Source: Siphonodentalium dalli
Lineage: Eukaryota; Mollusca; Scaphopoda; Gadilida; Siphonodentaliidae
Assembly (NCBI GenBank): GCA_032622095.1
Contig: CP136063.1
Location: forward strand, 63,193,897 to 63,257,896
DNA length: 64,000 nucleotides
Direction of reading: 5' to 3'
Part shown: piece after piece, positions 1 through 11,085 of the stretch
Position numbering within the stretch: position 1 is the first letter of the stretch
How the letters are laid out: each line of letters opens with the position of its first letter
Notes under the pieces: generated by a model
Told to the model about the DNA's origin: nothing
The model's input: only the letters and a program-made list of their open reading frames with translations
Databases searched by the model: none
Made by a program: the position numbers and the translations under genes

Positions 1-612
1 AGCTCATGCGCCGTTTGAAGTACAGCTGGAATCGACACCACTCACAACGGCAGTATCATTTCACCGGGTGAACAACAGCGCTGTAAACGCACACAATACT
101 CACTCGTCGGTCAGCGAAATAGAAAGTAAAGAAGAATCGATGATTTAATAAAACTTGTTATTCCACGGAAATGCAATTAAAGAAGGATTATCCCTTTAAA
201 TAACAATTCAAAGTGTGTGAATTCAAAACTAAGCTAAAAAGAGTATTGCGCGAATTTAAATACGAGTGCGGTTTTACATCACTTTGTGATAAAATTCGAA
301 CGTCTTTTTGGTGGTGCATATGGTTACGACCAAACTTTTTGCTGTATTTAAATTGTAGTCATTGTCTTGTTGGTTTAGCACCAGTGAGTGGTATTCTTTT
401 TACACGTCTTCACACGGCACATATAGATAATTAATCGCTCAATTGGCATTTAGATATTTTTAGCAGTACTTAAACCCACCAATGGGTAAGTTTAATTTGT
501 GGTATTATTTATATTTATCAATGTGTAGGCCTACCGGGTACATGTATTTATATTTCAATTTTCATACTGAGAATTTGCCATTTAAAATGATTGTCTACAT
601 CACAGGGCGATT
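1..612. other. No gene recognised
   Basis: No long ORF and no recognisable domain. A short stretch at 176-210 resembles the AGATGG end of repeat family A. A 73-codon ORF at 213-434 shows nothing beyond chance. Confidence 0.5.
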
Positions 613-702
613 CGTTAAAGTTGGATTATCTCTTCATATAATAAGTTATATATAGTTTCGTGGGTTTGCAGTAATAGATATAAATTGAAGACCCCTGTGC
701 AA
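613..702 (-). mobile_element. Family A MITE, terminal fragment
   Basis: About 90 bases match the AGATGG end of family A (compare 26343-26860): a TTAA-AAG start, the GATTATCTCTT block and the ATTGAAGACCCCTGT block. The match stops near 702, just before the long inverted repeat at 726, which may have truncated it. Confidence 0.6.
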
Positions 703-725
703 TATACATTGTATGGGATTATATC

Positions 726-1713
726 ACAGTTGTTGGCCATTATATATAAGTAGTAGCCCTAGACTAGAGTAAGAATAATAGGAAAGTTGGGAAACAACAC
801 GTTAAAATATTTTTTTAAACCCACGTACCCACCTCCCCTGTTGCACTCGAAATCTCATCAAAACGAATACGCTTCGGACATGAATAACTACGTATGCAAA
901 ACTATCGAATATTGATAATCACACTTACCATACATTTCTTGAGAGGTATATCCAGAAAAACAACTTTTATCAGGTGAACATAATCAAAATCACGATAAAA
1001 TTTGGCTCGACACAACATCATTAGCATGGAAATGTTAGGATCGTTAACTCTTCCGAAAAGTCGGGTTGGCGATTACCGCAATACGATAGAGGAACACTTT
1101 GACGTTCGTACTCATATTTCACCAATTTTTGTACCTGGCTTACCTGTCCTAAGTTTCACGGTAAAATGGCTAGTTTGATTCTATTTGTCATTTTATACAT
1201 ATTTATCACCCCATTTATTATTCATTTTCATAAAAATAAAATAAAAGAAGCTGAAGACGACATGTTTAAAATGTTTGAAGCATGAATTTGGCGATAAGTG
1301 TCATAAGTTATCAGAGTACGTTATACTTGTGATAGTTAGTTACGCACTCGGTGTTCCCCTATCGTATTGCGGTAATCGCCAACCCGACTTTTCAAAAGAG
1401 TTATCGATCCTAACATTTCCGTGCTAATGATGTTGTGTCGAGCCAAATTTTATCGTGATTTTGATTATGTTCACCTGATAAAAGTTGTTTTTCTGGATAT
1501 ACCTCTCAAGAAATGTATGGTAAGTGTGATTATCAATATTCGATAGTTTTGCATACGTAGTTATTCATGTCCGAAGCGTATTCGTTTTTATGAGATTTCA
1601 AGTGCAACAGGGGAGGTGGGTGGGTTTAAAAAAAAATTTTAAAGTGTTGTTTCCCAACTTTCCTATTATTCTTACTCTAGGGCTACTACTTATATATAAT
1701 GGTCAACAACTGT
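726..1713. repeat. Long inverted repeat around a 39-codon ORF
   Basis: The left arm (726-1097) is the near-perfect reverse complement of the right arm (1351-1713). The arms are about 365 bp and highly similar, with only scattered mismatches. The 253-base loop holds the 39-codon ORF at 1166-1285. The inner arm ends carry GCAATACGATAG and its complement, which also bound the second ORF copy at 32241-32528. A transcript across the locus would fold into a long hairpin. It could be a fold-back transposon carrying a small gene, or an inverted duplication of the gene's flank. Confidence 0.85.
1166..1285 (+). CDS. 39-residue small membrane peptide ORF, copy 1
   Basis: A complete ATG-to-TGA ORF of 39 codons. 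Residues about 3-20 form one hydrophobic segment (reading LILFVILYIFITPFII) and the C-terminal half is charged (HKNKIKEAEDD, then MFKMFEA), so the predicted product is a single-pass membrane micropeptide with a polar tail. A second intact copy lies at 32329-32448. The two differ at eight codons: three silent, three hydrophobic-for-hydrophobic (V/L, I/V, L/I), plus S/N and H/N. No indel or stop separates them. It sits in the loop of the long inverted repeat. I do not recognise the family. It could be a real micropeptide gene carried by a mobile element, or a chance ORF in a repeat. Confidence 0.45.
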   Translation: MASLILFVILYIFITPFIIHFHKNKIKEAEDDMFKMFEA

Positions 1714-2148
1714 GGATTATATACGACAGACAAAGATATACATGTACCCCACCTAAGACACTCTTGTATGGTACCCCGCTGCTAAAACAAAAAGGAGCAT
1801 TAGAATAGTGTACATAACCTCAAGCATTGAACTCGCACACCACTAACGAGTTATGAGCTATACCGATAACTACTCGTTTACAATGGTATTTAATAGAGAT
1901 AGTGTGCAGTAAGCTAAAAAAGTGGTGAGTTGTGCTCGCTCGGTTATTCTTGGCTAGGGACTTTCCCCCTTTTAACTATTTAATAGTTTTAGAGCACCAT
2001 GCAAATTGCGTTTGAGCTGTACCGGATACAATTTCTGGAACTGATAAAGACAATGCATCTTCAGCATTGAATAGTGTATTAGACGTAGTTTAATAAGTCT
2101 CTTATGCATTGCGTATGATCTTGAAAACTATATGTATTATGACCGACA
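1714..2148. other. No gene recognised
   Basis: AT-rich, without a domain-bearing ORF. It ends at the TCGATC target duplication of element E1. Confidence 0.5.
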
Positions 2149-2154
2149 TCGATC

Positions 2155-2963
2155 TATGGGAGGCCCTTTTCACATCTATTATTTATTTGCATTTAAGCGT
2201 AAATCATTTGCGCTTAAGCGCAAATATGTTTCTATCAATTTATTTTAGCTTAAGCGCAAATACCTAACACTCCCTTACTTCCCTCTGATTGTGAATGATT
2301 GAGTCCATCTCATAGTAAATTATGATGGGCCCATAGTAATAGCCCCATACAGACTCAAAGTTGAAGAAAAAACATATTTCCATATGCATATCAGCATCTC
2401 TGTCCCTGGTGTCCCAGGAATTGGTGTCTTACTCCCAGAGCTCTAGTATATTTTATTAAAGGGATATCTCCTGCACAGATATATACCATTTCCATGGTCA
2501 TAAAAAGGGAATTAGGGGTTACCGGGGGGCTTGCTTCCTTCATATGGTGTACTTATTGACTTGAAATAGGGGGAAAAACCTATTTCATATTATCAGCATC
2601 CCTGTCCCCAAGAATTTGTGTCTCTATCACAGAGATCAAGTATATATTATAAATGAGACATATCCTGCACAGATCTATACCATTCCCATGTCATAAAATG
2701 GATCTAGGAGTTACTGTGGGATTGCTTCCCTCATATGGTGGGCCTATATAGACTTGAGTGATGTGTTTAGGCCTGTGCCATTTAAAATTAATTCAGGGGG
2801 GAATCAATGAATATTAATTTTTATTTGCACTTAAGCGCAAATGATTTACGCTTAAGCGCAAATATTTGCACTTAAGCGCAAATGATAGAGGTTATTTGCA
2901 CTTGAGCGCAAATATTTGTGCTTAAGCATAAATAAATAATAAATGTGAAAAGGGCCTCCCATA
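2155..2963. mobile_element. Element E1: palindrome-ended DNA transposon (non-autonomous)
   Basis: Terminal inverted repeats start TATGGGAGGCCCTTTTCACA and their complement ends at 2963. A perfect 6-bp target duplication TCGATC occupies 2149-2154 and 2964-2969. Inside each end are clusters of the palindromic word TTTGCGCTTAAGCGCAAA and variants (about 2190-2270 and 2825-2935). The centre (about 2330-2770) is a tandem duplication of a roughly 217-bp unit (TATCAGCATC, CTGTCCC, CCATATGGTG). There is no transposase ORF. The same plan recurs in E2. Confidence 0.85.
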
Positions 2964-3024
2964 TCGATCACCGTAGTGAGTTTTCACACATAATCGATGT
3001 CGCCCTGTCAACAAAACGCGACAC

Positions 3025-4714
3025 TATGGGAGGCCAAATTCACATTTAATAATGAATTGCGCCTAAGCACAAATGGGGCATTTATCCTTAAGCATAATGA
3101 AATGCGCTTTGAAAGTGCAATATAGCGTAATTGTAACTACCGTACTATCTAACCTACCCATAATCTATTGGCACGACCTGGTGAATCAGATAGCAACAGT
3201 CAACTGTGAGTATGTGTACAACAATGATAATACCTAATTACATATTAATATCAGCTCCTTATATCCAAAGAATTGATGTCTCCTTCCTGGAAGTTGGCCG
3301 GAACTCTAGTAATTTTCTGTACACGTATGATGTTTTTGAAGTATTTTTTCACATATTTGGGCCATTACTATGGTCATATATGGTAGCATGCATGTGGTGT
3401 CACTGCATGAGGGCTTGTTTACCTCATATGTTTACTTATTTACTTAAATCAGGGAAAAACTTTTTATTCATATTACCAGCATCTCTGTCCCAAAAATTGG
3501 TGTCTCATTCTTGGAGCTTTGGTGCTCAGTCCTCGAGCTCTGGTGTTTTTTATTAAATCATCATCTCTTGCAAAGATCTACCTGTATATTATTTCCATGG
3601 TCAGATAGCGCGAATGTAGTGTCACTGAGGGCTTGCTTCCCCCATATGGGACATACATGTACATGTATGATGTTCCTGTATACTCGAAAATTGAAGAAAA
3701 TCAAAGTCGTCCCGACTAATACAGAAGGTAATGCCATTGCGAGTAGCCCCAACTACATGTAATACAGAAGATAATATAATGCTATCACGATTCACCCCGA
3801 CTAAAACAGAAGGTAATACTATTGCGAGTCATCCATTGTGATAAAAAAAAGGTTAGGCTACTAGTAGCTCCCTACCCATCAAACCAATGAAAAAAAGAGG
3901 TGATATGTCAATAGGATTTAAAGGTGGATTATCTCTTTGTAAACATGTATTATATAGTTACCGGGGTATAAAATATTAGATTTGAATCGAAGACTCCTGT
4001 CCGGAAATGCTTCTATCGATTAATATTAATTTTATTTCGAATATTTTCTGGTCTAAAAAGGTGTGTTTGTTCAGCTAACGAACAATAGTGGTTACTGTTA
4101 ACAGAGACCAGAAATTATATTGTGCAATTTTGTCACAAATAAACGTTAATTATACTCATTATCGCTTATATCTGTGGAACAAGACAATACAAACAACCAA
4201 TCTGTGACATTTGACATTCGTTGCGTAGCCGTAGGAACAACCCAGTGCTCTATATCGCAATACGGTCTCATCCGAATGGTCGGTTCTAAAAATAGTAACA
4301 TAAACGGGCCCGATTTAATATTCGAAATAAAATAAATATTAATTGATAGAAGCTTTTCCGGACATAGGTCTTCAGTTCATATCTATTATTTTATACCCAC
4401 GCAACTATTTAAAATTTGTTATTTAAAGAGATAATCCATCTTTAAGGATAAATGAATATGATCGAATATGGATAAACCTATTTACTCACCAGGGGTGTTT
4501 AGTTACATATAACCATGAATTGCGGTTATTGCGCTTAAGTGCAATTGATTGCCCTTAGGCGCAATGATTGCCAAACTCACATTTAATAATTAATTGCGCT
4601 TAATCGCAATTGATTGCGCTTGATAACTTAAGCGCAATGTAATTATTTGTGCTTAAGCACAATCAATTGCACTTAAGCACAATTAATTATTAAATGTGAA
4701 TTTGGCCTCCCATA
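3025..4714. mobile_element. Element E2: second palindrome-ended copy, carrying a nested family A element
   Basis: TIRs begin TATGGGAGGCCAAATTCACA at 3025 and end at 4714. The candidate target duplication is CGACAC (3019-3024) versus CAACAC (4715-4720), 5 of 6 matching. The subterminal palindromes are versions of ATTGCGCTTAAGCGCAAT (about 3050-3120 and 4515-4690). The core (about 3230-3690) holds two tandem copies related to the E1 217-bp unit. A family A element is inserted at 3922-4441. Short ORFs here (116 and 83 codons) follow the repeats and show no domain. Confidence 0.82.
3922..4441 (+). mobile_element. Family A MITE, full length (copy A1)
   Basis: About 520 bp flanked by TTAA at 3918-3921 and 4442-4445. 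It starts AGGTGGATTATCTCTTTG and ends with the complement-like AGATAATCCATCT. The outer ~135 bp of the two ends are diverged inverted repeats (GTATAAAATATTAGA, GACTCCTGTCCGGAAATGC and counterparts). The second half carries the frame that is open for about 86 codons in other copies; here it is stopped after FEIK (TCA to TAA). Confidence 0.88.
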
Positions 4715-5015
4715 CAACACTGTCACAAAATGAGTGACTGTTTTGATTTATATGAAAGGGATTGGAGTATGGCGTAACATAGTTTTTATGCGCAAATTAT
4801 AGTTTCTAGCTAGTTGTCAAAAAAAGCCAGTTTGAGAGTAGAATACATAGCTGAATTGAGCTATCGGTTAACTGATACGGCTATTGTACACGTGGCTGTA
4901 CTCGCACATTTGCCAGACCCGATCAGTCTCCCATGAGTTTAGAATTTCTTATAACTTTTGTAAAGTTTTTCTGTTTGTGGCGTGCATCTTTAGACTCATT
5001 TCATAAAAATAATAT
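4715..5015. other. No gene recognised
   Basis: Spacer of about 300 bases between E2 and A2. Nothing recognisable. Confidence 0.5.
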
Positions 5016-5019
5016 TTAA

Positions 5020-6474
5020 AGGTGGATTATCTCTTTGTAAACATGTGCTATATAGTTACCGGGGTAGAAAATATTAGATTTGAATCGAAGACTCCTGTCC
5101 GGAAATGCTTCTATAGATTAATATTGATTTCATTTCGTATATTTTCTGGTTTAAAAAAGTGTGGTTGTTTAGCTAACGAACAATAGCAGTTACTGTTAAA
5201 GGTACTCAATCCGATCAGAGGGTCCCCATCTCAACAGATTCCAACAACAACAATCCGATCAGAGGGTCCTATATTACTATTTCTTTGGCTTTGGGGTTAA
5301 AAAATATTTGATTCGAGTCGAGGAACCCATCAAACAAAGCTCAGAGTTATTAGTTATTGATTTTTGAAATTTGTTATTTTCTCGAGATGAGTACTAATAA
5401 TTGCCCTTAACTTCGCAATCTGCTCGAGATGTGTACACCAAAACACCATTCAAACAGACAAGAATGGATAACTCTAAAATCAAGTGGTAATAATAACGCA
5501 ATTTTTACTGTGTTCTGGGACAGAAAGAATAGAAATAACGAAACTTAAAGGTACTCAATCCGATAAAACTCCTCTCAATTACTATTTCAATGGCTTCGGG
5601 GGTCAAAAATATTTGATTCGAGTCGAGGAAGTCACCAATCAAAGCTCAGATTTGTTAGATATCGATTTTAGAAATCTATTATTTTTCTTATCGGGAATAC
5701 TATCTGGCCCAAAACTCAGCGTTAAAATTACCACTTGATTTTAGAGTTATCCATCTTTGTCTGTTTGAATAGAGTTGGAGTACACATCCAGAGCAGATTA
5801 CGGCAGTTATTAGTACTCATCTCGAGTTAATAACAAATTTCAAAAATCAATATCTAATAACTCTGAGCTTTGTTTGATGGGTTCCTCGACTCGAATCAAA
5901 TATTTTTTACCCCAAAGCCAAAGAAATAGTAATATAGGACCCTCTGATCGGATTGTTGTTGTTGGAATCTGTTGAGATGGGGACCCTCTTTACGGATTGA
6001 GTACCTTTAAATATCGATATCTGATCACCCTGAGCGTTGATTGGTAGGTTCCTCGACTCCAATCAATTATTATTTACCCCCAAAGCCAAAGAAATAGTAG
6101 TATAGGACCCTCTGATCGGATTGAGTACCTTTAACAGGAACCAGCAATTGTATTGGTACATTTGTCACAAATAAACGTTTATTATACCCATTATCGCTTA
6201 TAACTGTGGAATGAAACAATACAACCAACCCATCTCCCGACATTTGACGCTCGGCACGTAGCCATAGGAACAGCCCGATGCTCTTTATCGCTATATGGTA
6301 TTACCCGAATGGTCTGTTCTAAAAATAGACAAATAAACGGGCCCAATAAAATATTCGAAATAAAATCAATATTAATTGATAGAAGCATTTCCGGACAGGG
6401 GTCTTCAGTTCATATTTATTATTTTATACCCACGCAACTATTTAAAATGTGTTATTTAAAGAGATAAACCATCT
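5020..6474 (+). mobile_element. Family A MITE with nested family B insertion (copy A2)
   Basis: TTAA flanks lie at 5016-5019 and 6475-6478. The sequence follows family A up to ...ACTG at 5195 and resumes with CAGGAACCAG at 6135. Between them is a complete family B insertion flanked by TTAA. Uninterrupted sister copies read ACTGTTAACAGAGACCAG here, so they are the empty site. Confidence 0.88.
5200..6130. mobile_element. Family B fold-back MITE, composite (copy B1)
   Basis: It begins AGGTACTCAATCCGATCAGA and ends with its complement, flanked by TTAA at 5196-5199 and 6131-6134. A second complete B unit lies inside at 5549-6006, with its own TTAA flanks (5545-5548, 6007-6010), so this is B within B within A. 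The arms are long and self-complementary (CGAGTCGAGGAA, AAAGCTCAGA, GATATCGATTTT and their complements). No coding function is evident. Confidence 0.82.
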
Positions 6475-6478
6475 TTAA

Positions 6479-7529
6479 ATTGATATATAACTTCATACAT
6501 GTAATTTAGCCGTTTTGACCAAAACCCTGTGCCATTTTAAGAAATCATTTAGATTCGTCTTGAATTAAATGCCACGTTTCAACAGACGAATCTTGAATTA
6601 AACTCGAGTCTAATTCTAATTGAATTCGAGTCGTCGGTAGTGCGACGTTTGTTCCAATGGAAGTGTTTTCCCTCAACTCGATGAACTGTTGCATAATGGC
6701 GTATGCCAACAACCGGGGCCGTTCTGGTTGTCTAGTAGTAGGTGACGAGTGAAGAGTAAATCGAACACATGATGATTTCTTTATTTGATACAGCATACAT
6801 TTATTGACAAGTATTGTAACATATATATTGAGACCAGCAAGACTTCTGTGTGTTATGAATATGGCTACCGCACGGTGAACATCCATACGCAGCCCGCAGC
6901 GATACTTTTCTTCCGGCCTCTGTTCTTCGGAATCCAACTCCCTTATCTATCCACTCCATTACTTCCCTTCCCTCATGACTCGCGGACTCCCCCAGGCAAA
7001 GAGAGGTCAGTCAAAAGTTACATACCAGCGATGGACAAAGAACAGGTCAGAAGCAGGATAATTAATGTTACGTGATGAGGCAATCCAACTGACCAAATAT
7101 CTGTTAGTAATTACATTCCATGCACGTTTAACCTAAGTCTCAGGAATGCCGAAAGAAAGGTCCGTGCCATCAGGGATGTTACTGGTACATGTAGTTGGGG
7201 GTATATTATGTATCAGATCTCAAAACCCCCTTACAAGAGTTAATTGCATACCTATTACATCTGTATCTGTGGATATTACAGTGCAGGAACCAATTCTGGT
7301 TGTAGACGCACTGGTCCAGGTGCTAACACGGCCGAGTAACTTTATAACCCTGTGGTTTTTTTATTAGTGGTTTTGGGCTTGGGACCCAGGGAGGATTTGG
7401 AAGGGACGTAGCCCCTCCCCTACAACCCACTGATGAATGATGATATCATGATAGGGTCATGAAAATGGTTTAACAATATTCAGGAAATGGATGAATCGAA
7501 AACAAGGATGATCTAGGCGTATTTTGACA
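6479..7529. other. No gene recognised
   Basis: Overlapping opposite-strand ORFs (130 codons minus at 6545-6937; 96 codons plus at 6785-7075) show no domain and cannot both be real. A short GAATTCGAGTC-type repetition occurs at 6570-6640. Confidence 0.45.
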
Positions 7530-8590
7530 TTATTCCTTCTTTTTGGCTTTTTTCTTTTTCCTGGTGGTTATTTCTTCCTGTTGTCGTTGTTGTTGTAATT
7601 TGATTGACTCGGCTAACACTCTGTCGGATTCTGCAATTCTTTTCTCAGTTTCTGCCTTCTTTTGTCGAATTCTTTCTGACTTTGTTTCTGTTCTTCTTCC
7701 ATCCTGAGTAGATTAGCCTCGCTTTCTGCCACCACTCTGTTGGACACTGCGATGGACTCTTCCACAGAGCGGATGGTATCTATGCTGATGTTGTTGCTGG
7801 TGGTAGAGCTGGGGGACACCGGGATGAGATGGAAATCCGCTCCTTTCTCCGCTAGCCTCGATGACAACAGCAAGGACCTCCGGCAGATCCACGGAGTCCC
7901 TGCTAGCTGAAACGATGTCGGTCTCCATGCAGGTCGGGTCGTCTGGGCGTCTCTCACACAACTCCGACCTGCCGGCTGCGACACTGGACGGCTGGACCAC
8001 ACTGGGAGGGGTGACCGGCAGATCAACGGTCACCCCATCCTCTTCTTCCACTTCGCCCGTCTGGCGGCGTCCCTACTCCGCCTAGAAGGAGTCTTTTTCT
8101 CCGAAGGCCCTGTCTTCATCTTCTTCATTGTGCAGCGGGTGGCTTTGGCGTTGACGTCCCGGTCTTTAGATCTCTGGGTACCAGCATCTTCAGTCCTGAA
8201 CTCAAAGCAAAGGGTCAGGTAGCCCCTGTGCTCAACGTCTGACCGAGAGGAACTAATACGGACAAAGCAATTCTGTCCGCCTCGCTCCACTCCCGAGCCA
8301 GATAACCATGTGGTGACTCCAGTAGCGTTCTTTAATGTGCACACACCGAGCCGTGTACACGGGTCAGCCATTAATGTCCGCGCCCGATCGGACAGCGTAC
8401 TGCACCCACGACAACATACCTGGACAAGTGTTGTAATGGGGGGAAGTGGGCATTTTGCATTCGGATCTTTATTCAGTGATCCCGAATGAGACTTTTCAGC
8501 GTGACAAACTTGGTATCTGACCGAGTTCTGATTTTTGTCAGAATACCATGACCAGGTTGTGATCCCCGGTCCGCTAGCACGAGAGACCAA
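7530..8590 (-). pseudogene. Frameshifted coding relic with basic and coiled-coil C-terminus (unknown family)
   Basis: Three overlapping minus-strand frames (8590-8030, 8051-7713, 8026-7613) can be followed as one broken protein. The first frame has a Cys-containing N-terminal part (VCCRGC) and ends in a basic stretch (SRRSRDAARRAKWKKRMG). The second supplies an acidic, Pro/Ser-rich linker (VTVDLPVTPPS). The third supplies a coiled-coil-like segment (VEESIAVSNRVVAESEAN, then LLRMEEEQKQSQKE). A fourth frame then continues RIAESDRVLAESIKLQQQRQ and a lysine-rich tail to a stop at 7530-7532. The block is visibly more GC-rich than its surroundings. I do not recognise the family; a transposon ORF or processed pseudogene is plausible. 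At least three frameshifts are needed. Confidence 0.45.
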
Positions 8591-8614
8591 TACGCTACCT
8601 CTCGGCTACCGACT
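8561..8614 (-). other. tRNA-like fragment (possible SINE head)
   Basis: On the minus strand the sequence has an A-box-like GTAGCCGAGAGGTAGCG followed by TGGTCTCTCGTGCTAGC and a weak B-box-like GGGATCACAACC. This looks like a decayed tRNA-derived SINE head. I could not fold a clean cloverleaf, so it is not called a tRNA gene. Confidence 0.25.
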
Positions 8615-8797
8615 TCCCTACTATATTCTTAAAACCTTTTGTCCAATTATTTTGAGGAAATATTACTCCAGAAAAATTATGTTAGCCTGGCTGCTGAACC
8701 ACCCACCCACTCCCGCCTAGTGTTTGGAATTGTTTTTCAGCCCCCCCCCCAATTTTACTTCGAATATTTTCTTATATAATGCGATGATCAACTGGGA

Positions 8798-9225
8798 CAT
8801 ATATATTATATATTTTTGGAACTTCTGTCTGTACGTATGTGCCTTGTCGAAAACTGCTCGACCGATCCTACTCAAATTTGGTATGTGGGCCTACTTTGAT
8901 ATCGGGAACAATATGGGCGGGTCCAATTTCGCGTACGACCGTGTCCTTGACCTTGACCATATACGCTCAAATAGGCATTTTTTTTTGGACCTCGACCGGT
9001 CCGACTCAAATTTGGTAGGTAGGCCTACGTTGATCCCGGGAACAATATGGGCGAGTTCAATTTCACGTGCGACCGTGTCCTTGACCTCGGTCATATGCGC
9101 TCATGTAGGCATGTTTCTGGACCGATCCACCAATAGTTTGTCCAGACGCTGTATTATACTGCCCAGACGGAGGCGATTGCAAAGAAATCCCTGAATAGCC
9201 AGGAGAAGTCGGGCACATCAGCTAG
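8798..9225 (+). mobile_element. Helitron-like non-autonomous element
   Basis: The 3' end reads GAAGTCGGGCACATCAGCTAG followed by T, matching the hairpin plus CTRR|T terminus of Helitrons. The 5' part (TATATTATATATTTTTGGAA, then CTTCTGTCTGTACG) resembles the start of the better defined element at 54172. Inside, a unit of about 130 bp is tandemly duplicated (about 8853-8975 and 8990-9115; CGTGTCCTTGACCT, GGAACAATATGGGCG). The exact 5' end is uncertain. The ORF at 8724-9194 only follows the repeat. Confidence 0.5.
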
Positions 9226-9787
9226 TTATTTACTATTTTTAGAACAGGCCATTCGGACGATAGCAAATATTGTTAGCCATTGCTCTGAGCGTCAACTGTC
9301 CCAGTTTGCTTCGACTTGATTGATGCAGATGTTTTCAATGTCATCTAAAACGTTCTAAAATCCATTTTGAAGATACTAGTACATTATGGCTGCCAAGTTG
9401 AATTTTAGTGTTCTGTAGAATAACAACCAAATAGAGAGTGCATTCCTATGTTTTTTCAACACTATATTTTTCAAAGAAGACTAGTTACATACAAGTTATT
9501 CTCACATATTAGCTGGGTCAACTTTTAATTATCCATGTTTCAGCTCATTTCATTCTTCTGATACTTTAAGTTGTAAGAACATATTCGCGGTATCAATGTA
9601 TGGTGGTATATTCCACTTTATTTTTATCAATGGTACATACTGGTGGAATAGAAAGGGCTACCGGCAGCACAGTTGGTTAGGTGAATGGTGCGTAATACCA
9701 ACACGAGTTGCTCAGGGATTACGGAACTGATTTGATTTGCAGGATAACATGATCCGTGCATTTGTCCATAACTTTTGGGGATTGCTG
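9226..9787. other. No gene recognised
   Basis: AT-rich spacer without domain-bearing ORFs. Confidence 0.5.
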
Positions 9788-9956
9788 GATTCGGTCTCAA
9801 TCCATAAATAACATTCCATCCGTTGTCAACCCATAACTAACCATCCCTTGGTCTCAATCCATAAATAACCATCCACGCGGCCTCAAACCATAAATAACCA
9901 TTCGCACGGTCTCAACCCATAAATAGCCATCCACGCGGTCTCAACCCATAAATGAT
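9788..9956. repeat. Short tandem array, ~33-bp unit
   Basis: About five imperfect copies of a unit built on GGTCTCAACCCATAAATAAC and CATCCACGC. Divergence between units is moderate. Confidence 0.75.
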
Positions 9957-10104
9957 GCACGATGCGTGTTGTTCATCCACCATATTCACTGTTTCACTAT
10001 TTATCTTGGTAATTTGTTTTTATTTCAGAGATAAATTCATGACCTGTAGGTTCTGATGGTGAACGCTTGATCTTCCGGACTCGTAATCGGGATCCAAACC
10101 CGTT

Positions 10105-10875
10105 CTGATATAAGGGACTGATTCGTGTTCTGATACAAGCTGCAGATCATATATCAAGAGGGACTCATTCGTGTTTTGATACAAGCTGCAGGTCAGATAT
10201 CAAGAGGGACTTATTCGTGTTCTGATACAAGCTGCAGATCAGATATCAGGAGAGACTGATTCGTGTTTTGATACAAGCTGCAGATCAGATATCAAGAGGT
10301 ACTGATTCGTGTTCTGATACAAGCTGAAGATCAGATATCAAGAGGGACTCATTCGTGTTCTGATACAAGCTGCAGATCATATATCAAGAGGGACTGATTC
10401 GTGTTCTTATCTAATCTAATCTATGAACTAATGTGGATATAACGAAACAGCAGATCAGATATCAAGAGGGACTGATTCGTGTTCTGATACAAGCTGCAGA
10501 TCAGATATCAAGAGGGACTCATTCGTGTTCTGATACAAGCTGCAGATCATATATCAAGAGGGACTGATTCGTGTTCTTATCTAATCTAATCTATGAACTA
10601 ATGTGGATATAACGAAACAGCAGATCATATATCAAGAGGGACTGATTCGTGTTCTTATCTAATCTAATCTATGAACTAATGTGGATATAACGAAACAGCA
10701 GATCATATATCAAGAGGGACTGATTCGTGTTCTTATCTAATCTAATCTATGAACTAATGTGGATATAACGAAACAGCAGATCATATATCATGAGGGACTG
10801 ATTCGTGTTATTATCTAATCTAATCTATGAACTAATGTGGATATAACGAAACAACAGATCGTATATCAAGAGCGG
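10105..10875. repeat. Two-unit tandem repeat upstream of the zinc-finger gene
   Basis: Two interleaved units share the start GGGACTGATTCGTGTTCT and the end CAGATCATATATCAAGA. One is about 46 bp (middle GATACAAGCTGCAG). The other is 78 bp (middle CTAATCTAATCTATGAAC, GGATATAACGAAACAG), at an exact 78-bp period in its later copies. The array ends about 210 bp before the ATG at 11086. Confidence 0.85.
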
Positions 10876-11085
10876 ACTGGTACTGGATAATGATTCATGG
10901 TGATATTTAAACGCATGTCAGAAATCAGTAATATTGGTGATCACGGAAGAAACGTTTATATGACTGTAGCGCCATGGAACGCATGCAGCAAACGAAAAAT
11001 AAAACAGAGACGAATTAAGCTTACATAGTATGGAAATATTTTACTCAATCATCTAATTAGAACAGCCGTTCCGGTGTGAGACCTC

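Noticed and set aside
6545-7367. ORFs of 130, 96 and 73 codons
   Set aside because: Overlap on opposite strands, no domain, no repeat copy, no neighbouring exon signal.
8561-8614. Functional tRNA gene
   Set aside because: A-box-like sequence is present but the B box is poor and no clean cloverleaf forms; reported only as a possible SINE head.
8724-9194. 156-codon plus-strand ORF
   Set aside because: Spans a C-run and the tandem unit of a Helitron-like element; an opposite-strand ORF mirrors it.
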